A stretch of 5,584 nucleotides of DNA from Haloarculaceae archaeon (GTDB lineage: Archaea > Halobacteriota > Halobacteria > Halobacteriales > Haloarculaceae). The stretch covers positions 1-5,584 of the forward strand of contig JAHENN010000194.1 in assembly GCA_018609665.1 (NCBI GenBank), written 5' to 3'. The first letter of the stretch is position 1. Every line of letters begins with the position of its first letter. Of the stretch, positions 1-5,174 are shown in pieces. Below the pieces are notes generated by a model that saw only the letters and a program-made list of their open reading frames with translations, did not search any database and was not told the origin of the DNA. The translations under genes and the position numbers were made by a program.

Positions 1-447
1 CGTCTCCCGGCGGTGCTCGAGGAGGCTCTCGTCGGACCGGAAGCCGTCGTTGTCGCTGTCGCGGTCGATGCAGAACTCGGCTGTGTTCCTGGCGGTGCTA
101 CACTCGCTGTAGTCGACGAACCCCGTGGTGTCCAGCTCGAGGTAGTCGAGATAGAGGCCGTCGTCGGCGCCCTGCCCCCGCATGGGGCCCTCGACCCGCG
201 CGAAGTAGGTGATGCTGGCGTTGTACCCGTCCTGTTCGCTGTGGACGGGGTGGTCCCCGGGGTAGTGATCGGTCCGGTCCGGCAGCCGGATGTCGAACCG
301 GACCTCGCCGGCGCTGGTGTTGTACGTCGGGGCCTCGTCCTTCTCGTGCCCGTCGGCGGCGACCGTCCCGGCCGCCGCGAGGCCGCCGGCCGCCAGCACG
401 ACCGCCAGCAGCGCGACCGTCGCGTACCGCGTCCTGTTGCTCCACAC
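1..447 (-). CDS. Exported protein of unknown function, N-terminal part (gene runs off the left edge)
   Basis: I do not recognise the family. From GTG at 447 the frame stays open to base 1 (149 codons, no stop). Residues 1-8 are a short basic stretch and residues 9-30 are a hydrophobic Ala/Leu/Val core. These are followed by V-A-A at 29-31 and an acidic mature region, which is a good Sec-type signal peptide with likely cleavage after residue 31. There is no lipobox cysteine. The mature part is acidic and polar, with two cysteines (C116, C126) ten residues apart. Immediately after them, D130-S-D132-N-D134-G135 resembles the calcium loop of EF-hand or thrombospondin type 3 repeats. GTG 447 is preferred because it puts the signal peptide at the N-terminus and lies about 55 bases downstream of a TATA element at 503-509. 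ATG at 537 is in frame, but a start there would place the TATA box inside the gene. TTG at 474 is a possible leaderless start. The protein is likely surface-exposed or extracellular. It is divergent from the ABC exporter operon, and a functional link is only conceivable. Confidence 0.75.
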   Translation of the reverse strand, partial: MWSNRTRYATVALLAVVLAAGGLAAAGTVAADGHEKDEAPTYNTSAGEVRFDIRLPDRTDHYPGDHPVHSEQDGYNASITYFARVEGPMRGQGADDGLYLDYLELDTTGFVDYSECSTARNTAEFCIDRDSDNDGFRSDESLLEHRRET

Positions 448-502
448 GTCCCGACCGAACCAGCCCCGCCGCAAAGGGGTGTCGCTGGCAATCCACAGTC
501 GA

Positions 503-509
503 TTTATAA
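503..509 (-). promoter_or_regulatory. TATA-box-like element, probable promoter of the exported-protein gene
   Basis: The minus strand reads TTATAAA here, with a purine-rich stretch (GAAACGGACGG) just upstream that could serve as a TFB-recognition element. It is one of the few AT-rich islands in the area. Transcription would be expected to start about 25 bases further on, near 480, giving a leader of roughly 33 nt before GTG 447. The element is nearly symmetric (TTTATAA on the plus strand), so it could also drive the ABC operon rightwards with a start near 533. A 9-bp palindrome ACGTCACGT lies next to it at 521-529 and might be an operator, though it is short enough to be chance. Confidence 0.55.
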
Positions 510-571
510 CCGTCCGTTTCACGTCACGTAATTTCATACCGCGTTCGAGCGGCACCGACGACAGGGGTCGC

Positions 572-608
572 GGTCGCCGCCGCCGGTCCCGTTTTCCGGC
601 TGGCGACC
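572..608 (+). other. Nested inverted repeat (potential hairpin) directly before the ATPase start
   Basis: GGTCGCC at 572-578 pairs perfectly with GGCGACC at 602-608. Inside it GCCGG at 582-586 pairs with CCGGC at 596-600 around a 9-base loop (TCCCGTTTT). The two stems are separated only by three bases on one side and one on the other, giving 12 G/C-rich base pairs. It ends six bases before ATG 615. If the ABC transcript begins upstream, near 533, this would be a 5'-leader hairpin able to hide the start. As DNA it could be a protein-binding dyad. In GC-rich sequence some pairing is expected by chance, so function is not established. Confidence 0.4.
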
Positions 609-614
609 CTACCG

Positions 615-1703
615 ATGGCGATGACAGCCCGAGACGGGCCCCGGAGCGACGAGCGGACGCGGCGGCAGAACGGTCACGCCGACCCGCCGCCCGACGTCGC
701 GGCCGACGACGCCGACCTCACGGCGGACGCGACGGACCGAGCGACCCGCGGCGACCCGGCCGTCAAGGTCGAGGGACTGGAGAAACGGTTCGGCGAGGGC
801 GACGACTCCGTCGTCGCCGTCGACGGGGTCTCCTTCGCCGTCGAGGCCGGCTCCGTCGTCGGCCTGCTCGGGCCGAACGGCGCCGGCAAGACGACGCTCA
901 TCAAGTCGGTGCTGGGGATGGTGCTGCCCGACGCCGGGACGGTCCGGATCCGCGGCGTCGACGTCGACGACCGGCCGCGGGCGGCCTACGCCAACGTCGA
1001 CGCGATGCTCGAGGGCGCCCGCAACGACTACTGGCGGCTCACCGTCCGGGAGAACCTGCGGTACTTCGCGGCCGTCGGCGGCGTCGACCCCGACGCCGTC
1101 GCCGACCGCCACGACCGCCTGCTCGACCGGCTCGGGCTGGCCGACCGGGCCGACACCCCCGTCCGGGAGCTCTCCCGCGGCATGAAACAGAAGGTGTCGC
1201 TGGCGAGCGTCCTCGCGGGCGGCGCCGAGGTGGTCTTCCTCGACGAGCCGACCCTCGGGCTCGACGTCGAGAGCTCCCGGACCCTCCAGCGGGAACTCCG
1301 GCGGCTGGCCGAGTCGGAGGGACTGACCGTCCTCATCAGCGGCCACAACATGGACGTCATCGAGACGGTCTGCGACCGCGTGCTCGTGATGTCGGACGGT
1401 CGTGTCATCGCCGACGACGATGTCGACGCGCTGCTGCGGCGGGCCTCCGCCGGCCGCGTCGCCGTCGCCAGCCCCGACCTCGACGACGCGACGGTTGCGG
1501 CGCTCCGCGAGCGGGTCGACGTCGCCGCCGTCGAGCCCCGCGACCACGGCCCCGGCGCCCGCATCGAGGTCGCCGCCGCCGGCGACGCCATCTACGGGCT
1601 GATGGACCACCTCGAGGCCGCGGGCGTCACCCCCGAGCGGGTCCGGACCGTCGAACCGGACCTCGAGGAGGTCTTCGTCGGCCTCACGGGGGGCGAGCCG
1701 TGA
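615..1703 (+). CDS. ABC transporter ATP-binding protein (ABC-2 exporter type)
   Basis: This is the cytoplasmic ATPase subunit that powers the permease encoded next to it; the substrate is unknown. The 362 residues hold a full nucleotide-binding domain. The Walker A is GPNGAGKT at 86-93 with K92. The signature is LSRGM at 186-190, replacing the usual LSGGQ. The Walker B is VVFLDEP at 206-212 with catalytic E211. The D-loop GLD is at 215-217 and the switch histidine is H244. The Q-loop region reads MLEGARNDYWRLT (131-143), with Glu where most ABC ATPases have Gln; from memory, this LEG-RN-YWRLT form is a recurrent variant among DrrA-like ABC-2 ATPases. Residues about 265-362 form a C-terminal extension ending in VEPDLEEVFVGLTGG, typical of ABC-2 exporters. 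Residues 1-46 are a charged, apparently disordered leader. ATG 615 and ATG 621 are both possible starts, and no later in-frame start precedes the domain. The stop overlaps the permease start by four bases, so the two are translationally coupled. Confidence 0.95.
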   Translation: MAMTARDGPRSDERTRRQNGHADPPPDVAADDADLTADATDRATRGDPAVKVEGLEKRFGEGDDSVVAVDGVSFAVEAGSVVGLLGPNGAGKTTLIKSVLGMVLPDAGTVRIRGVDVDDRPRAAYANVDAMLEGARNDYWRLTVRENLRYFAAVGGVDPDAVADRHDRLLDRLGLADRADTPVRELSRGMKQKVSLASVLAGGAEVVFLDEPTLGLDVESSRTLQRELRRLAESEGLTVLISGHNMDVIETVCDRVLVMSDGRVIADDDVDALLRRASAGRVAVASPDLDDATVAALRERVDVAAVEPRDHGPGARIEVAAAGDAIYGLMDHLEAAGVTPERVRTVEPDLEEVFVGLTGGEP

Positions 1704-2497
1704 GCGCCGGCCACCCCGACCGCCGGGCCGGCTACTACCACCTCGCGCGGGCCGTCCTCCGGCGGGAGTTCCTGCTGTTCGTCCGGTACCCCGCCGACGC
1801 ACTCGGCGGAATCGTCATCTCGCTGTTCTTCTTCGGCGTGCTGTTCTACGGCGGCCGGATGCTCGCCGGGCAGGCACTCGCCGACTCCATCGAGGGCATC
1901 ATCGTCGGCTACTTCCTGTGGACGCTGTCGGTCGGCGCCTACTCGTCGATCTCCAACGACATCGGCAGCGAACTCCAGTGGGGCACCCTCGAGCGGCACG
2001 TGATGACGCCGTTCGGCTTCGCGCCCGTCGCGCTGCTGAAGGGCGCCGCCAAGGTCGTCCGGACGTTCCTGCTGTCGTCGGTCATCCTCGCTGCGATGCT
2101 GCTCGTCACCGGCACCACGCTCGAACTCCACGTCGTCACCGTCGTCGTCGTCGCGACGCTGAGCGTCCTCTCGGTGCTGGGGCTCGGCTTCGCCGCCGGC
2201 GGCATCACCGTCCTCTACAAGCGGATCGGCAACTGGCTCAACCTCATCCAGTTCGGCTTCGTCGTCCTCGTGTCGGCGCCGGTGCTGGAGCTGCCGTGGC
2301 TGTCGGTGCTGCCGCTGGCCCACGGCAGCGCGATGCTCCAGCGGGCGATGGTCGACGGCGTCCGGCTGTGGCAGTTCCCGGCGGCCGACCTGGCGCTGCT
2401 GGTCGGCGTCGCCGTCGGCTACCTCGCGTTCGGCTACGCCGTCTTCCGGGCGGCGACCCGCCGTGCCCGTCGACTCGGCGTTCTGGGCGACTACTGA
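1700..2497 (+). CDS. ABC-2 type transporter permease
   Basis: This is the membrane partner of the upstream ATPase, probably working as a homodimer in the cytoplasmic membrane to export an unidentified compound (drug, lipid or polysaccharide exporters share this family). The product has 265 residues. After a basic N-terminal cytoplasmic stretch there are about six hydrophobic helices, near residues 36-57, 66-84, 119-137, 144-168, 178-198 and 229-250. The loop between helices 2 and 3 carries ELQWGTLERHVMTPFG (91-106), matching the conserved E..-GTLE...-P segment of ABC-2 permeases that contacts the ATPase. The C-terminus is Arg-rich and then acidic. Start GTG 1700 shares the sequence GTGA with the ATPase stop and has a G-rich run at 1688-1693 as a weak ribosome-binding site. 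The same frame is open far upstream, but that part overlaps the ATPase gene and is Arg-rich noise. Confidence 0.92.
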   Translation: MSAGHPDRRAGYYHLARAVLRREFLLFVRYPADALGGIVISLFFFGVLFYGGRMLAGQALADSIEGIIVGYFLWTLSVGAYSSISNDIGSELQWGTLERHVMTPFGFAPVALLKGAAKVVRTFLLSSVILAAMLLVTGTTLELHVVTVVVVATLSVLSVLGLGFAAGGITVLYKRIGNWLNLIQFGFVVLVSAPVLELPWLSVLPLAHGSAMLQRAMVDGVRLWQFPAADLALLVGVAVGYLAFGYAVFRAATRRARRLGVLGDY

Positions 2498-2506
2498 CGG
2501 CTCTGC

Positions 2507-2532
2507 GGGCGCCGAAAAAAACCTCCGGGCGA
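2507..2532 (-). terminator. Oligo-T terminator of the 57-residue membrane protein gene
   Basis: On the minus strand, 11 bases after the TAG stop at 2533, there is a run of seven T (2521-2515) flanked by G/C-rich sequence (CCCGGAGG before, CGGCGCCC after). Archaeal RNA polymerase stops efficiently at oligo-T tracts of this kind without needing a hairpin. In the plus direction the run is A7, so it gives no terminator to the ABC operon that ends at 2497. Confidence 0.5.
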
Positions 2533-2706
2533 CTACTCCGCGAAGTAGCTGGTGAAGAACCCCGAGAGGAACGCCGACACCGCGACCGCGAGGGCGACCT
2601 CCGCGAGGTCGTACTCGTCGCCGTCGTCGGCGGCGGCGACCGTGGCGGCGACGCTGATTGCGACCGAGACGATACCGTTGACCGTGTGCTTGCCGAGCGA
2701 GCCCAT
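2533..2706 (-). CDS. Small two-helix membrane protein, 57 residues, unknown function
   Basis: This short gene runs from ATG 2706 to TAG 2533. The product has a basic N-terminus (MGSLGKHT), a first hydrophobic segment at about residues 9-26, an acidic loop DDGDEYDLAE at 27-36, and a second hydrophobic segment at about 37-55, ending S-Y-F-A-E. This predicts a helical hairpin in the membrane. Support for a real gene comes from three independent points: the amphipathic layout with a strongly acidic turn, an AT-rich promoter-like element 23-34 bases upstream of the ATG, and a T7 tract after the stop. The other frames here (for example 2552 onward on the plus strand) give no sensible protein. I do not recognise a family; many haloarchaea carry such tiny uncharacterised membrane proteins. 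It converges on the ABC permease and diverges from the methyltransferase-like gene. Confidence 0.72.
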   Translation of the reverse strand: MGSLGKHTVNGIVSVAISVAATVAAADDGDEYDLAEVALAVAVSAFLSGFFTSYFAE

Positions 2707-2727
2707 ACGCTGGTTTCGACGGCCACC

Positions 2728-2740
2728 GACAATAGGATTT
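2728..2740 (-). promoter_or_regulatory. TATA/BRE-like element for the 57-residue membrane protein gene
   Basis: The minus strand reads AAATCCTATTGTC, an AT-rich island in GC-rich sequence, centred about 27 bases from ATG 2706. That spacing would start the transcript at or within a few bases of the ATG, i.e. a leaderless mRNA. The match to a TATA consensus is imperfect. Confidence 0.4.
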
Positions 2741-2800
2741 CCATCCGGGTCGTCCCGCCGGGACCCGACGATTCAATGGGCTGCGGGCCGTCGATTCGGC

Positions 2801-3412
2801 ATGGCCGAACGCGTGCTCTCGGAGGCCGACCGCCGGAAGCTCGACGACGGCCCCGACGGGGCCTTCTACGACTCGCCGCGGTTCGTCACCCACGCCGACG
2901 ATGGCTTTCTCGACCGCCTCACCGAGCTGTACGCCGCGACGGTCCCCGCCCGCGGCCGGGTGTTCGACGCCATGAGCAGCTGGGTGTCGCACCTCCCGGA
3001 CGACGATTACGAGCGGGTGGTCGGCCACGGGCTCAACGCCGACGAGCTGGCGGCCAACGACCGCCTCGACGACTGGTTCGTCCGGAACCTCAACGACGAG
3101 CCGCGGCTGCCGCTCGACGACGGCGCCGTCGACGCCGTGCTGTGTGCGCTGTCGGTGCAGTACCTCCAGCACCCGGCGGCGGTCTTCTCGGATTTCGACC
3201 GCGTACTGGACGACGGCGGCGTCCTCGTCGTCAGCTTCACGAATCGGATGTTCCCGACGAAGGCGGTGCGGGCCTGGCGGACGGCCTCGATGGCCGGGCG
3301 CGAGGAGCTGGTGCGGTCGTACGTCGCGGCGACGGACGGCCTCGAGACGGTCCGGACAGTCGACGAGCGGCCGGGGTCCGACCCGTTCCGGGCGGTCGTC
3401 GCGCGCCGCTGA
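2801..3412 (+). CDS. Methyltransferase-like protein (class I SAM-dependent fold) with degenerate motif I
   Basis: The product has 203 residues. Several class I methyltransferase landmarks are in order. A strand-loop VFDAMSSWVSHLP (54-66) sits where motif I (usually V-L-D-x-G-x-G-x-G) belongs. VVGHGLNADELAAN (73-86) corresponds to the second strand. LPLDDGAVDAVLCALSVQYL (103-122) is the motif around strand 4, with D111. FDRVLDDGGVLVVSFTNR (132-149) is the classic strand-5 block of type 11 methyltransferases. From memory, proteins with S-S-W and S-H-L-P in the first loop and N-x-x-E-L after strand 2 form a recurring family in archaea, bacteria and plants, usually annotated only as methyltransferase domain. 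SAM binding and substrate are unproven. ATG 2801 is chosen because the protein starts sensibly there and no Shine-Dalgarno is seen; a weak AT-rich patch at 2770-2777 fits leaderless initiation. Upstream in-frame codons from 2552 overlap the 57-residue gene and are not credible. Confidence 0.8.
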   Translation: MAERVLSEADRRKLDDGPDGAFYDSPRFVTHADDGFLDRLTELYAATVPARGRVFDAMSSWVSHLPDDDYERVVGHGLNADELAANDRLDDWFVRNLNDEPRLPLDDGAVDAVLCALSVQYLQHPAAVFSDFDRVLDDGGVLVVSFTNRMFPTKAVRAWRTASMAGREELVRSYVAATDGLETVRTVDERPGSDPFRAVVARR

Positions 3413-3415
3413 GCC

Positions 3416-3431
3416 CACAAAGCCTCAAGCC
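3416..3431 (+). promoter_or_regulatory. BRE/TATA-like promoter of the DCC-like gene
   Basis: CACAAAGCCTCAAGCC sits between the methyltransferase stop and GTG 3453. It resembles the common haloarchaeal arrangement of an A-rich recognition element followed by a T/A patch (form: CGAAAGCCTTAAG), here with C substitutions. The patch CTCAAG (3424-3429) is 24-29 bases before the GTG, so transcription would start at about the start codon. This suggests the gene can be expressed independently of the methyltransferase-like gene. Confidence 0.42.
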
Positions 3432-3452
3432 GGTGGCCCACGAACCGCCGGT

Positions 3453-3866
3453 GTGCAGCGCTCGCTCCTCGTCTACGACGGCAGCAACGCCCTGTTCCGG
3501 GCCGCCGCCGAGGCGGTCACCGGCCGCTCCGAGCGCGTCGCGGCCGTCCGGTGGGGCGCCGAGCCGGTGCAGTCGTTCCTCGAGGCACAGTTCGGCGACC
3601 GCCCCTTCGCGTTCATCCTCGTCGAGGGCGACGCCGTCCACGTCGGCGAGGAGACCGTCGGCCGGGTCCTGCGGCGGGGCGGCGTCGCCGAGCCGGTCGT
3701 CGAGGGGCTCCGGCGGACCTACTCGGCGGTCGCCGGCCCGTTCACCGCGGTCGTCCACGGCCGTCGGGCGGCGGACCTCCACGGGACGTTCGAACTGCGG
3801 CCGGAGGCGGCCGCCCACCTCGAGGAGCTCCGGCGGGTCCACGAGGTGCCCGTCCGGGAGTCCTAG
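3453..3866 (+). CDS. DCC/DUF393-like small protein lacking the cysteine pair
   Basis: The product has 137 residues. The start LLVYDGSNALFRAAAEAV (5-22) aligns by eye with the DCC (DUF393) family signature, Y-D-G-x-C-x-x-C-R-x-A, but both cysteines are replaced (N12 and F15). The protein contains no cysteine at all. Other family features remain: the R-W-G-A-E-P segment at 33-38 followed by a helix, FAFILVEGDAVHVGEETVGRVL (52-73), which matches the strand-turn-strand and G-x-x-A/T-V of the family, and a hydrophobic but not strongly membrane-like remainder. Canonical members are predicted thioredoxin-fold disulfide oxidoreductases. This one cannot do that chemistry itself and could be a structural or binding relative. 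GTG 3453 is used because it gives the N-terminal strand directly and follows a promoter-like element at leaderless distance; an overlapping GTG at 3451 is out of frame. The stop TAG shares bases with the stop of the opposite-strand gene. The family assignment is by memory and moderate. Confidence 0.72.
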   Translation: MQRSLLVYDGSNALFRAAAEAVTGRSERVAAVRWGAEPVQSFLEAQFGDRPFAFILVEGDAVHVGEETVGRVLRRGGVAEPVVEGLRRTYSAVAGPFTAVVHGRRAADLHGTFELRPEAAAHLEELRRVHEVPVRES

Positions 3867-4744
3867 CCGGCGAGCGCGCGGTCGATGGCCGTCTCGACCG
3901 GCGTCCGGTCGATAGGGACGACGTTCTGGAGGTCCCGCTCGGGGTCGACCGTCACCGGGTGGCGCATGCTCTCCACCAGCGGGCGGGCGATGGCGTACTG
4001 GACGTCGGTCGTCAGCCGGAGCCAGTGGGACGACAGCTCCGGCGACATCACCGGCACCGGCACGATGAGCACGCGCCTGTTCTTCACGTCGGCCGTCTCC
4101 CGCAGCAGCGACTCGTAGGACCACACCGACGGCGCGCCGATGTCGTAGGTGCCGCCGCGGGTCGCCTCGCTGTCGAGGACGTCGACGAGGTAGGTGATGG
4201 CGTCGTCGACGCCGACGGGCTGACACGGCGTCCGGACCCACTTCGGGACCGTCATCACCGGCAGCCGGTCGGTGAGGTCGTCGACGATGCGGAAGCTCGC
4301 GCTGTCGGTGCCGATGATGATGGCTGCCCGCAGCACCGTCAGGTCGAAGTCGCCGGCGCCGAGCACCGACTCGACCTCGCGGCGGGAGGCGAGATGCGGC
4401 GAGAGGTCCCGCTCGTTGCCGCTGATACCGCTGAGGTAGACGACTCTGTCGACGCCGGCCGCCGAGGCCCGCTCGCGGAACCGGCGGGCGTAGGTCCGGT
4501 CCAGTTCGGCGAAGTTCTCGGCGGTCAGCGAGTGGATCAGGTAGTAGGCGGCGTCGATGCCGTCGCAGAGCCCCTCCAGCGTCCGCGGCTCGCCGAGGTC
4601 GCCCTCGAACGGCTCGACGCCGTCCGGAAAGTCGGCGCTGCCGGCGCTCCGGGAGAAGGCGACCACCTCGTGGTCCGCCTCCACCAGCGCCTCCACCAGC
4701 CGACTCCCGACGAACCCGGTCGCCCCGACGACGAGTACACGCAC
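3863..4744 (-). CDS. Atypical short-chain dehydrogenase / NAD(P)H-binding protein (YbjT/NDUFA9-like)
   Basis: The product has 293 residues with a Rossmann fold. The dinucleotide-binding loop is GATGFVG at 7-13. After strand 2 there is FSR (30-32), whose Arg could favour NADP. GDL (48-50) is the adenine-side acidic motif, followed by YYLIHSL (67-73), VVYLSGIS (101-108) and LRAAIIIG (138-145). The usual SDR catalytic Tyr-x-x-x-Lys is absent. The matching position reads SPHLASRREVESVL (115-128), the H-L-x-S-R-x-E-V form seen in the atypical/complex I NDUFA9-like branch. So it may bind a nucleotide without classical dehydrogenase activity; a reductase or chaperone-like role is possible and the substrate is unknown. 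The C-terminal about 90 residues form the substrate-side part, ending VETAIDRALAG. The start is GTG 4744, two codons before the first strand. The gene follows the 128-residue protein gene by 43 bases, with only a weak AT-rich patch (about 4767-4779), so co-transcription is plausible. Confidence 0.9.
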   Translation of the reverse strand: MRVLVVGATGFVGSRLVEALVEADHEVVAFSRSAGSADFPDGVEPFEGDLGEPRTLEGLCDGIDAAYYLIHSLTAENFAELDRTYARRFRERASAAGVDRVVYLSGISGNERDLSPHLASRREVESVLGAGDFDLTVLRAAIIIGTDSASFRIVDDLTDRLPVMTVPKWVRTPCQPVGVDDAITYLVDVLDSEATRGGTYDIGAPSVWSYESLLRETADVKNRRVLIVPVPVMSPELSSHWLRLTTDVQYAIARPLVESMRHPVTVDPERDLQNVVPIDRTPVETAIDRALAG

Positions 4745-4787
4745 GGCTCGCGGTACGGTCCGACGCCAGAAGGATGTTCCGTCCGGC

Positions 4788-5174
4788 CTATCGAAGCCGG
4801 ACGGCGGCGGCCAGAAGCGACAGCGCCCGGACCTCGACGGGGCCGAGCGACAGCAGCCGCACGAACCGGCCCGGAACGACGTCGGCGCCGGCGACGGCGA
4901 CGACTGCCTCCCCGACCCGGACCTCGGCGGTCAGCCCGGCGGCCGACAGCGCCGCCGGCAGCGCCAGCCCCTCCTCGGGGGTCGCCGACAGCACCGAGAC
5001 GCAGGCAAACACCGACGGCACCTGTACGCGGAGCCGGTCGCCGTCGGTCGTCACCGCGAGATCGACGCCGTCGACCGTCACCGAGAGGTTCGCCTCCACA
5101 TCAAGTGCCGGTCGCTCGCGGATGCGCTCGACGACGGCCGCGAGGTCGGCCGGCGTCCCGGTCGAGACGCTCAC
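4788..5174 (-). CDS. Hypothetical protein, 128 residues, coupled to the 74-residue gene
   Basis: I do not recognise the family. The N-terminal third looks like an amphipathic helix (DLAAVVERIRERPA, 10-23), then short beta strands (VEANLSVTVDGVDLAVTTDG and RLRVQVPSV), a helix at about 68-80 (EGLALPAALSAAG), and more strands to an Ala/Leu/Arg-rich end. This suggests a small cytoplasmic alpha-beta domain with a single cysteine (C58) and no membrane helix long enough to be convincing. The start is GTG 5174 within the sequence GTGA, overlapping the stop of the 74-residue gene by four bases; a purine-rich stretch GAAGAGCGAGA just before could assist ribosome reinitiation. The tight coupling implies the two proteins are made together and perhaps act together. 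The stop is TAG at 4790-4788, and the frame is uninterrupted with the same codon bias as its neighbours. Confidence 0.8.
   Translation of the reverse strand: MSVSTGTPADLAAVVERIRERPALDVEANLSVTVDGVDLAVTTDGDRLRVQVPSVFACVSVLSATPEEGLALPAALSAAGLTAEVRVGEAVVAVAGADVVPGRFVRLLSLGPVEVRALSLLAAAVRLR

Noticed and set aside
13..531. A 172-codon plus-strand open frame opposite the exported-protein gene
   Set aside because: The minus-strand frame has a signal peptide and realistic composition, while the plus-strand frame is Val/Gly/Pro-rich without features.
290..1699. A long upstream extension of the permease frame
   Set aside because: It lies over the ATPase gene in another frame and translates to Arg-rich noise; the permease begins properly at GTG 1700.
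609..1802. A 397-codon open frame on the minus strand opposite the ABC ATPase gene
   Set aside because: It is antisense to a gene with every ABC motif intact; its sequence is biased Gly/Asp/Val/Arg and has no recognisable domain.
2133..2160. GTC/GTCGTC triplet repetition, considered as a microsatellite
   Set aside because: It encodes a Val-rich transmembrane helix of the permease in normal codon use and is too short and irregular to be a repeat element.
1592..3418. A 608-codon open frame on the minus strand across the ABC permease and methyltransferase-like genes
   Set aside because: Its product is low-complexity Arg/Asp/Val sequence without domains, and it crosses three better-supported genes. 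In DNA with G/C third positions the opposite strand is often free of stops.
3007..3441. A 144-codon minus-strand open frame opposite the methyltransferase-like gene
   Set aside because: It is Ser/Arg/Thr-rich and antisense to a frame with ordered methyltransferase motifs.
1918..3915. A 665-codon plus-strand open frame
   Set aside because: It is Arg/Pro-rich and overlaps four supported genes on both strands; it reflects only the base composition.
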